NCBI RefSeq assembly: GCF_000147675.1
Contig: NZ_ADGQ01000071.1
Coordinates: 1-64,000, forward strand
DNA from: Peptostreptococcus stomatis DSM 17678
GTDB lineage: Bacteria; Bacillota; Clostridia; Peptostreptococcales; Peptostreptococcaceae
Length of the DNA stretch: 64,000 nucleotides
Direction: 5' to 3'
In this document: positions 9,445 to 16,892 of the stretch, piece after piece
Position numbering within the stretch: the stretch's first letter is position 1
Layout: each line of letters opens with the position of its first letter
Program-made: the position numbers and the translations under genes
Notes under the pieces: generated by a model
The model's database searches: none
What the model was told of the DNA's origin: nothing
What the model saw: the letters and a program-made list of their open reading frames with translations, nothing else

Positions 9445-10299
9445 ATGGCCAAGTATTGTCCTGAGAAGAATATAGAAGTTGATGTGGTTTTCTCTGTATC
9501 AGGTAGACTGAGAATGAGGGTTGTAAAAGAACCTAATAATCCACTAGAAATACTAAGTAAGTTAAAAGAAAAAACTAAGATAAATGTAGGCAGGTATACT
9601 GGACCTACAAAGACTTTTGTTCTGGAGTATGACAAGGATCTTACAGACTTAAACGAGTTAATACTTACATTTTGTGGCCTATACTCCAGGGACATAAAGG
9701 AGAACCAGATAAAATTAAACTACAAGTTATCCAACAAGCATGCCATGGGATATAGTTCCCTTGTATCCCTAGCCTTTATAATAATAGACTTAGGTATGAA
9801 CTTTATGGGACTAGGAGGAGGACCAAATGCTAGTGATGATGCCCCAGGTTTTGGTATGAGATCAGGCCAGGGACAAGGTATTGGTGGTCGTATGTTTGGT
9901 AATATGAATACCTATAGGAATTTCGTAAGATGGGGAGCCCTTGTGACTACTACTGGAGCTATATTTGAGCACGGTTATAAGGAGTTAAATGAAAAGGGAG
10001 CCTTTGACCCAGAAGTTATGTCAATTATGTACTTGATTAGGTCAATGAACAGGGGAACAGTTGTGAATGATGAAACTAATGTAGGCTTGTATTCACCAGC
10101 TATTGCCTGGTTACTGACATTTGGCCGTCATATATTGACAAGGCAGGAGAGGTCTATAATAATTGATATATTTGAAGATGAAAATGGTGAAATAAAGGTA
10201 GTAGAGGAAGAAAGTAAGTCATTTTTCTTTAACAAGTTTATCAGTTCATGCTTTGACGTATATCAAAATGTGAACTTTAGAAGAGGTTTTATGAGATAG
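9445..10299 (+). CDS. HMA_2-like domain fused to a membrane region, ferrosome-operon accessory protein
   Basis: 284 residues. The N-terminal 75 residues resemble an HMA-like domain (VFSVSGRLRMRVVK, then TFVLEYDKD). A hydrophobic helix (SSLVSLAFIIIDLGMNFMG) follows, then a Gly-rich stretch of about residues 125-155, another hydrophobic region (WGALVTTTGAIFEHG) and a further one (GLYSPAIAWLLTFGRH). The C-terminus is charged. Its start codon is 1 base after the ATPase stop, with the AGGAGG site inside the ATPase gene, so the two are tightly coupled. It has no recognised catalytic motif. A scaffold or membrane partner for the ATPase is plausible. Confidence 0.65.
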   Translation: MAKYCPEKNIEVDVVFSVSGRLRMRVVKEPNNPLEILSKLKEKTKINVGRYTGPTKTFVLEYDKDLTDLNELILTFCGLYSRDIKENQIKLNYKLSNKHAMGYSSLVSLAFIIIDLGMNFMGLGGGPNASDDAPGFGMRSGQGQGIGGRMFGNMNTYRNFVRWGALVTTTGAIFEHGYKELNEKGAFDPEVMSIMYLIRSMNRGTVVNDETNVGLYSPAIAWLLTFGRHILTRQERSIIIDIFEDENGEIKVVEEESKSFFFNKFISSCFDVYQNVNFRRGFMR

Positions 10300-10360
10300 G
10301 TTTAGTATTAATCCTAAATTAATACATTATATATTTTTAACATTAAAGGAGGATTTTGAT

Positions 10361-10633
10361 ATGATGTTTAGATTCCGTAATAGAGGGGATGTTTTGAAGG
10401 GTGTTGCAATCGGCGTAGGTGTATGTGCTATAGGTTATGTGGCATATAAGAAGAATGAAGAAGCAGTTAATGCTTTCTTAAATGACCATGGTTTCAATAT
10501 TGAAGGTAATACAGGTTCAGACTACTATTCAATGTCACTAGAAAAGTTGATGGAAACTAAGGAAACTATAGAAGATATTATAGCTGAAAAGGACCTATCA
10601 GGTGTTACAATAGTTTCAACTGAAGACAAGTAA
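10361..10633 (+). CDS. Small single-helix membrane protein with glycine-zipper, last gene of the ferrosome-type operon
   Basis: 90 residues. A basic N-terminus (FRFRNRGD) is followed by a Gly-rich hydrophobic helix (GVAIGVGVCAIGYVAY) with GxxxG spacing, then a soluble acidic tail. An AAAGGAGG site lies 8 bases upstream. The small size and glycine zipper suggest a membrane-curving or oligomerising protein, similar to small proteins seen beside organelle-associated ATPases. It may belong to a small uncharacterised family (DUF6110-like), but that cannot be verified here. An intrinsic terminator follows at 10664-10710. Confidence 0.65.
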   Translation: MMFRFRNRGDVLKGVAIGVGVCAIGYVAYKKNEEAVNAFLNDHGFNIEGNTGSDYYSMSLEKLMETKETIEDIIAEKDLSGVTIVSTEDK

Positions 10634-10663
10634 AAATTCAACTTAATATATTATATAATTATA

Positions 10664-10710
10664 GGGCAACATCCATAGCAAACTTATAGCTATGGATGTT
10701 GCCCTTTTGT
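10664..10710 (+). terminator. Intrinsic terminator of the fez-like operon
   Basis: A perfect 16-bp stem (10664-10679 with 10689-10704) and 9-base loop are followed by TTTTGT. Confidence 0.88.
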
Positions 10711-11132
10711 ATCTTATACCTTTCCATAAGCATTATCTTTGACTTAAAATTCTTAAAACTTCTCTATATATAAAATATTCTATTAACAACTTTTGTTTTA
10801 GTGTTTTTATATTCTTCCATTGCATTCATATAGTTATATTTCAAAGAATTTACTATATATTTTTTAAAAAACTAAATATTTTATATGCGATTTAGAATGT
10901 TGATATTTCAACGGTTTTAACATGTAAAATACATAGTTACATATCAGTATATAATGAGTTTCATACTGATATGTAGGATTTAGTTAATGGAAATTATATT
11001 CAATTCATGTTATACTCTGTATTAAAGTGGGAATGGGTTCATAAAAACATCTTTGGTCATTATGTTTAAGGGTACAAAGATTATGTGAGGAAATTTTTGG
11101 TGTAAAAAATATTAAGGTTAAAGTGGAAGAGG
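10711..11132 (+). other. AT-rich intergenic region upstream of the pilus regulator
   Basis: No gene is supported here. Noted signals are a possible -10 (TATACT, 11011-11016) and a 13-mer GTTGATATTTCAA at 10899-10911. The 13-mer is repeated upstream of the major pilin at 16789-16801. The composition changes here from the Lys-AAG-rich core style to the AT-richer islet style. Confidence 0.5.
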
Positions 11133-13568
11133 ATGAGGATGAGGATGATAGGATTTAGGGAGAAAATAGTATCAAGGCTTATTAATACAGATGACATACC
11201 ATTTTCTATGACTCTTACGAGTTATAAAGCTAACAATTATTCAATAAATGGTAAAAACTATAAGCTTTTATTAGTGGTAGATGGGGAAATAGAATTTTTA
11301 TATAATTCTAGTGAAAAAAAATTAATTAAGAATCAATTTGTAATTTTAAATCCTAATAAAATATTTGGAATAAATAAGCTGACGCAAAATAATTTGATTT
11401 TAGAAATTGATTTAGATTATGATTTCGTATTGAAGAGTAGTTACAATCCAATATCATTTTTGGTGAATTTAGATGGAACAGAAAATGAGAAAGAAAATGA
11501 AAAGATAGTTTATTTAGTGAAGAAACTATTTTATTATTACACGACAGATTTAGGAGTGTCAGCTCAAAAATGTATACTAGTACTTACAGATATGGTAGAT
11601 ATCTTATATGCATATTTTTTAGGGGAATCAAATGAACAAAATCAAATTAATAATTTAATTAGTACTAAGCTTATAGAAATCATGGAAAAAATATTTCAAA
11701 ATAGAGATTTTGATTACAAATTAGGAGAAATTGCTGATGAATTAAATTTGAAAGCATCAAATATATCAAAATTATTTAAACCCATATTTGGATATGGGTT
11801 CTCTGAATGCCATAGAATGGCTAGAATAAATAAGTCTATAGAACTTGTATATTCTACAGAGTACAGTATTTTGGAAATTGCTAATATAGTTGGGTTCTTA
11901 AATTCAAAGTCGCTGAATAAAAATTTTAAAGAGTATGTAGGAGTGCCTCCAAACAGATATAGAAGACAGATACAAGAGTTAGATGATAACTTTAAGTATA
12001 ACAGTATATCTAGTATTCTAGAATCAGAAAGCATTTCAGAGATATATAAGTATTATGAGAATACAGACATATTTTCAAAGAAACCAGTGAATGTAGAATA
12101 TACAAATACTTTTGATGTGAATGTAAATAGTGAACCACTGATATATGAAAGTGTAGTTGATAAAATAATTGATATTAGTATCTTTGAAGATAATTGGATG
12201 GAGTATATGTCTGAAATTAGTACAAATTTAAGGTATAAAAATATGAAGATAAATTTGTTTTTTGATGACTCGGGTATGTATTTAATCAAAGATATTAATA
12301 AAAAAGAACACTTAGATCCTTACAGAAGGGAGCGTATTACTCATTGGGTTGAGTCTTTGGGGATTTACTGTAGGATAGGAATAGAAATACCTAAAGAGTG
12401 TGTAGATGGAATATATTTATATAAATATGAGAATCAGGATGTGGAAAATGCATACTCTAGATTAGAGGAGTTTTTTGAACATTTAAAATTATTGATTCCA
12501 TCATCTGATTTAAAGAATTGGTCATTTGAGTTAGATATGCCTTGGGTCTGGATGATATCCAGAAACCACAAAAATTATAGAAAATACAAGTCTATATATA
12601 GATGTATATATAAATTGGTTGCACGGAACTTTCAAGAATCAGAAATAGGAGTATATCTAGGTGACATAGATGTAGTAAAATCGAAACATTATCTAAGTAA
12701 TATAGAAGATATAATAATTGATGAATTTAAGCCAAACTTTTTTTCTTTTGATATATTGGATGAAAGATTATTCAATAAAAATATCACAGCTGCCAATACA
12801 AGAATAAAAAATTTGGAGTATATAAAGAAAGTCATGGAATTTATTGAAGAATTAGAAAAAAAATATAGCTTTAAGTCTGAAAAATATGTATCTAGGATGC
12901 TGATATATTATGAGTGGAATTCTATACCGAAAATATACTGGGAATCTATATGTGCATTGAATCTGATAAATAGATTTTTGGTGGCACAGAAAGAACAAAT
13001 TTTAATAGCTAGTATCTACTACTATGATGAAAGATATAAAGATAAAAAAACTTTATATGATAATCTTGATAAATATATTCAAAAAAAATCTTTAAGTAAT
13101 CCGATTGGTACAAAAAATACTACTTATTATCTAAGCGAGATACTGTCTAGCATGTATAGAAAATGTATATATAGTGGAGATGGCTTAATTGCCACATATA
13201 TAGATGAGAATAAGTATAATTTTTTGATATATCAGGATTTGGAGATGTGTAAAGATTATGTAGTTGCAAAAGATAAAATCAAAAAAGAAATCTTTTTGAA
13301 CAAAAAATATAAAATTAATATAAAAGGTTTAAACGGGAAATATAGAATAGTTACAAAAATTTTGCATTCAAGAGAAAATACATTTTTATATGAATGGAAG
13401 AAGATGGGGGCTCCAGAACATATAGGTAAAGATGACAAGGAGTATCTACAAATGAAAACTATACCTGAGAGGCATGTAGAAATAGTACAAATATATGGAG
13501 ATTTTGAAAAAAGTATAGAACTTGATATATTTGAGATTGCACATATAGAAATTAATAAAATTTTATAA
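11133..13568 (+). CDS. AraC-family transcriptional regulator with long C-terminal glycosidase-like domain, putative pilus regulator
   Basis: 811 residues. Residues 1-110 look like a cupin-type sensor. Residues about 190-280 are the AraC double helix-turn-helix (LGEIADELNLKASNISKLF, then ILEIANIVGFLNSKSLNKNF and PPNRYRR). The remaining 530 residues resemble, weakly, the degenerate GH39/beta-xylosidase-like region of other large AraC regulators (YYEWNSIPKIYWESICALNL). It sits immediately upstream of the pilin and sortase genes; AraC-type regulators such as MsmR and Rga control pilus islands in streptococci. Codon use is AT-rich (AAA, AAT) unlike the core genes. Three in-frame ATGs (11133, 11139, 11145) come from a tandem GGATGA repeat, so the start is uncertain. 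Confidence 0.85.
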   Translation: MRMRMIGFREKIVSRLINTDDIPFSMTLTSYKANNYSINGKNYKLLLVVDGEIEFLYNSSEKKLIKNQFVILNPNKIFGINKLTQNNLILEIDLDYDFVLKSSYNPISFLVNLDGTENEKENEKIVYLVKKLFYYYTTDLGVSAQKCILVLTDMVDILYAYFLGESNEQNQINNLISTKLIEIMEKIFQNRDFDYKLGEIADELNLKASNISKLFKPIFGYGFSECHRMARINKSIELVYSTEYSILEIANIVGFLNSKSLNKNFKEYVGVPPNRYRRQIQELDDNFKYNSISSILESESISEIYKYYENTDIFSKKPVNVEYTNTFDVNVNSEPLIYESVVDKIIDISIFEDNWMEYMSEISTNLRYKNMKINLFFDDSGMYLIKDINKKEHLDPYRRERITHWVESLGIYCRIGIEIPKECVDGIYLYKYENQDVENAYSRLEEFFEHLKLLIPSSDLKNWSFELDMPWVWMISRNHKNYRKYKSIYRCIYKLVARNFQESEIGVYLGDIDVVKSKHYLSNIEDIIIDEFKPNFFSFDILDERLFNKNITAANTRIKNLEYIKKVMEFIEELEKKYSFKSEKYVSRMLIYYEWNSIPKIYWESICALNLINRFLVAQKEQILIASIYYYDERYKDKKTLYDNLDKYIQKKSLSNPIGTKNTTYYLSEILSSMYRKCIYSGDGLIATYIDENKYNFLIYQDLEMCKDYVVAKDKIKKEIFLNKKYKINIKGLNGKYRIVTKILHSRENTFLYEWKKMGAPEHIGKDDKEYLQMKTIPERHVEIVQIYGDFEKSIELDIFEIAHIEINKIL

Positions 13569-13626
13569 AATATTTGGGTATGATAGCCTGATTTTTAAAA
13601 TATAATAGTATGCATAACTACTTTTA

Positions 13627-13675
13627 GTACTTTTTTTATAAAAGTGGACAAGGATTTGGTACTTTTTTTATAAAA
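13627..13675 (+). promoter_or_regulatory. Perfect 17-bp direct repeat upstream of the pilus promoter
   Basis: GTACTTTTTTTATAAAA occurs at 13627-13643 and again at 13659-13675, a 32-bp period (about three helical turns). AraC proteins typically bind direct repeats on one face of the helix, so this is a candidate activator site for the adjacent regulator, about 80 bp upstream of the -35. The second copy is within a palindrome (13661-13680) that could also act as terminator for the regulator gene. Confidence 0.5.
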
Positions 13676-13753
13676 AAAGTAAAATAAAGTGTATAAAAAA
13701 TGATAAAAAAGATATCTTTTAAAAAAAGGGGTTAAAAAATATAATTATTTTCA

Positions 13754-13782
13754 TTTAAAGAGGCTTTTAATAATGCTATAAT
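13754..13782 (+). promoter_or_regulatory. Promoter of the adhesin/pilus genes (extended -10)
   Basis: TTTAAA and TATAAT are spaced 17 bp apart. TGc directly before the -10 makes an extended -10 element. It is 70 bases upstream of the adhesin start codon. Confidence 0.6.
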
Positions 13783-13851
13783 CTATACAATGATAAAATT
13801 AAAGTTTACGAAAGATACTATATAGACTATATCAGGAAGGTGGATAAAGCA

Positions 13852-14640
13852 ATGACCAAGAAGAGAATAAGTTTTTTGTTTGTCATGATTTTGGTAATTA
13901 GTATTTTCCTTAATCATTCATACGCTGACGTGCTTCATGGATTAGTAAATGAAATGCAGAGTAATGTTGTTAATATGGTGGGTGATGGAGAACAAAAAGA
14001 TTTGCAAAAAGACTCTAAAGATAAAAGAATCAAGACTGTCAATATAGAAAGCTATCAATTTGTAGATAGGAAACAAGCTTTGGTAGAGGATATATCATAC
14101 TTAGATGATTTTTATATTAATATAAACTGGTCAATATCAAGAGAGCAAGGAATAGAAAAGGATAGTCATTTTGATGTAATACTATCTGATAAGCTAGATT
14201 ATGGTTATGAATTGGAAAAAACTAGCCATATAATAGCAAGTGACACTAAGCATAGTGTAGGAAGTGCAAAAATACTTACCAATGAAAATGGTAAGAAGGT
14301 TATACGTATCAGTATTGAGCAAGCAAATAGGTCGGAAATAAAAGGACAGTTGTATTTGAAGGCACGTTTCAAAACAAGACCTCATTCTGCAAAGCAGACG
14401 ATACCGATTACATTGGGTGATGAAACAAAATATTCAGATATTTATATTAGAGAATTGTTAAACGTAAAAACTAATGATAAGTCAACTGAAAGTAAAAATA
14501 AATCAGATGATAAAAATGGAATAGGTAATAGTAATTCAGAGTTGGAGAAGAAAACAAAAAAGAAAGCACAGAAAAAAAAGATGGCAAATTTGAAGGCGAG
14601 GAATCTAGTGAAGAAAATCCTGAAAAAAATAAAAAGTTGA
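13852..14640 (+). CDS. 5' part of a frameshifted pilus tip adhesin (signal peptide and first adhesin domain)
   Basis: ATG at 13852 has AGGAAGGTGG nine bases upstream and is preferred over GTG 13840. 262 residues: a signal peptide (basic KKRI, hydrophobic FLFVMILVISIFL, ending near SYA), an acidic/basic linker, then a beta-rich domain (about residues 60-195) similar in pattern to the MSCRAMM-type N-domain that opens the next frame. The tail becomes Lys-rich and ends artificially. The product lacks a sorting signal, whereas the downstream frame (14580-16754) lacks a signal peptide but has one. The two join if the reading frame shifts -1 at the A8 tract 14572-14579. The joined protein would be about 967 residues. 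Confidence 0.75.
   Translation: MTKKRISFLFVMILVISIFLNHSYADVLHGLVNEMQSNVVNMVGDGEQKDLQKDSKDKRIKTVNIESYQFVDRKQALVEDISYLDDFYININWSISREQGIEKDSHFDVILSDKLDYGYELEKTSHIIASDTKHSVGSAKILTNENGKKVIRISIEQANRSEIKGQLYLKARFKTRPHSAKQTIPITLGDETKYSDIYIRELLNVKTNDKSTESKNKSDDKNGIGNSNSELEKKTKKKAQKKKMANLKARNLVKKILKKIKS
14572..14580 (+). other. A8-G homopolymer / slippery heptamer at the adhesin frameshift
   Basis: Eight A residues are followed by G. In the upstream frame the codons read AAA AAA AAG, so the tract contains the classical -1 slippery heptamer A_AAA_AAG. After a -1 shift, or with one extra A in the DNA, translation continues in the long downstream frame at 14580. It is a candidate phase-variation switch or recoding site. 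Confidence 0.6.
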
Positions 14641-16754
14641 GGGGTAAAAAAGATGAAAGAAGACCCCCTCTTAATGCGGTAAATACCGTGATTACACACT
14701 TTTCTATTACTGATCAGGATGGCAATCCTGTGACCGAACTGGCGAAGTATAAAAAGTTCAAATTAAAAATTAGCTGGGATGCAAGTAGTTATGGGGCCGG
14801 TAATTTGAAGGCTGGCGATTATTTTGAAATAAAATTACCAGACAAGATGAAATTCCCGACCAATCATAATGCCTGCAATTTCCAAATAAAAAATGAAGAG
14901 GGTAAGGTAGTTGCAAATGCTGTGGTATCACCAAATGATCCCGAAGTGGGTGGAGGTAAAGTTAGGGTTACATTCACTGATTTTGTTGAAAACAATAATA
15001 ATATTAAGGGAACAATGTTTTTAGCAGCAGAATTTATAATTCATAAGGTGATAATAAATGAAAAAAATAAATTTTCTATCACTGTAGGATCTAAGTTATA
15101 TGAAACAGATATAATGATAACAAATCCTAAACCATCTTTAGATATATTAAAAAAATATGGATATACTCCTAAGGAAAATAGCAATGTTCTTGCAGGATGG
15201 AATGTTAGAATAAATTATGAACAGTCAAATCTTAAAAATGCTAAATTTACAGATAAACTAAATGACAAAAGACAGAAATATATAGAAAAACAATATGGAG
15301 ATAAGTATTCGTTTTTTTTAAAATATGTAAAGTTGAATGCTACGGGCGACCAAGTAGCTAAAGTATATAAGACATATAATTTTGATGATTTGATAAGTGG
15401 TAAAGATGGATATAAATTGACAATTAGTCCTGATAAAAATTCATTTAAGCTCACTCTTGGCAATATAGGTCGTAAGCAGTTCGTTCTAACATACTTTACT
15501 ACATACAAGGAAGGGTCTACACTGACAAATAAGGCTACCTTGACTCATGGAGAAGATCAAATAGGTGTCTCATACTCATATAAATCTTCAGAATCTGGTG
15601 GTCAAGCAGAAGGAGAATTGAATAATAAGATTAAGATAATAAAACTTGATAAGGATGATGGTAGAATAACCCTTGCTGGGGCTAAATTTAAGATTATTAA
15701 ACTTAAAAATAATGGTGAGGAATTTATAGGAGAATTTATTACTAATGATTTTGGTGAGATAGAATCTCCTGTTTTAGTGGCTGGAAAGTATAGGTTAATA
15801 GAGCTAGAACCACCAAAGGACTATGACATAGAAAAAAAAGTGCATGAAGTTGAGGTGAAAAATGGTCAGGCGACAATAGTTACAATCACAAATAAAAAAA
15901 ATAAATTAGACCTACCTATAACAAAACTTTGGTACGATTCTGAGGGCAGAGAAATAACAACAGATGAGGAATTAGCAAAGTTGCCTAAGGAAGTTAAAAT
16001 TAAGTTATACAGAAAGATTAATGGTGGAAATGAAGAAGTCGTTAAGATTAATGGCCAAGATTATGTGACTGTAGAGAGAGATGAATTAAATAGATGGATG
16101 TATAAGTATAGAGGTTTGCCAGCATATAAGTTGTTACCTTCTGGGGAAAAAAAGTATTATACATATCGTATAGAGGAAGTTCCACTACCAGGATATGAAA
16201 ATATAGAGGTGTCAAATCAAAAGTTAACACTAACTGGAGGGTTAAATTATCATACACAGAGGTTGGAAATAAAGAATAGGCAGAATAAATATACTTTCAA
16301 GATCTTTAAGAAAGATATGGAAGGTGGGAATATTGATTCTGGAGCAAAATTTCAGTTATATAAGGCCAATATAGACCAAAATGGAAATATAACTAAAGGT
16401 GATCCTATAGAAGATGAAAAGGAAGTGACATCCCAGGGAATATCTTATGAGAATCTGGTAAAAGGTGTATATATTCTTTCTGAGACAAAGGCACCTATTG
16501 GGTACACTAAGTTGCTCAATGATGTAGTATTAGAGATAAATAAATCAGGCAAGTTGGTATTGAGAGAACCTAACAATATGGTGAAACTGGAAAATGATGG
16601 CAATGGTCAGAATAATATATTTATGATAAATATACAGAATCGAAAAGCTGAATATCCAGCTACTGGTGGTATTGGTTCGCCTATCGTTATAGTGATGGGA
16701 CTGATATTGATATTAGCAGGATTATTGGTGCGAAGGCGATTAAATTGTGGCTAG
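14580..16754 (+). CDS. 3' part of the frameshifted pilus tip adhesin (adhesin domain, Cna_B domains, sorting signal)
   Basis: The frame is open from 14535; the first potential start is TTG 14637, without a convincing ribosome site or any signal peptide, so it is read as the continuation of 13852-14640. In order: an acidic linker, an SdrG/FctB-like beta-sandwich (VITHFSITDQDGNPV onward, about 180 residues), a second adhesin domain, then three Cna_B-type Ig domains (AGAKFKIIKL; LDLPITKLWYDSEG; SGAKFQLYKANID). E-box-like SETKAPIGYTKL is present in the last. The C-terminus has a sortase signal YPATGG, a hydrophobic helix and RRRL. Expected location: pilus tip or wall. Its neighbours are major pilin and sortases. 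Confidence 0.78.
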   Translation, partial: DGKFEGEESSEENPEKNKKLRGKKDERRPPLNAVNTVITHFSITDQDGNPVTELAKYKKFKLKISWDASSYGAGNLKAGDYFEIKLPDKMKFPTNHNACNFQIKNEEGKVVANAVVSPNDPEVGGGKVRVTFTDFVENNNNIKGTMFLAAEFIIHKVIINEKNKFSITVGSKLYETDIMITNPKPSLDILKKYGYTPKENSNVLAGWNVRINYEQSNLKNAKFTDKLNDKRQKYIEKQYGDKYSFFLKYVKLNATGDQVAKVYKTYNFDDLISGKDGYKLTISPDKNSFKLTLGNIGRKQFVLTYFTTYKEGSTLTNKATLTHGEDQIGVSYSYKSSESGGQAEGELNNKIKIIKLDKDDGRITLAGAKFKIIKLKNNGEEFIGEFITNDFGEIESPVLVAGKYRLIELEPPKDYDIEKKVHEVEVKNGQATIVTITNKKNKLDLPITKLWYDSEGREITTDEELAKLPKEVKIKLYRKINGGNEEVVKINGQDYVTVERDELNRWMYKYRGLPAYKLLPSGEKKYYTYRIEEVPLPGYENIEVSNQKLTLTGGLNYHTQRLEIKNRQNKYTFKIFKKDMEGGNIDSGAKFQLYKANIDQNGNITKGDPIEDEKEVTSQGISYENLVKGVYILSETKAPIGYTKLLNDVVLEINKSGKLVLREPNNMVKLENDGNGQNNIFMINIQNRKAEYPATGGIGSPIVIVMGLILILAGLLVRRRLNCG

Positions 16755-16892
16755 GAGTGTGTTTCCTAGGATTGTTTATAATATTAGAGTTGATATTTCA
16801 AATCATAATAGGTGTATAAATTCAAATTTACAATTTTATAAGTTTGAATGATATATATTTTAAAAAAATTTACAAGTGAAGGGAGTTATTTT

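Noticed and set aside
14639-14670. Stimulatory hairpin for -1 frameshifting (GAGGGG/CCCCTC)
   Set aside because: It lies about 60 bases after the slippery tract, with a 20-base loop; classical stimulators sit 5-9 bases away.
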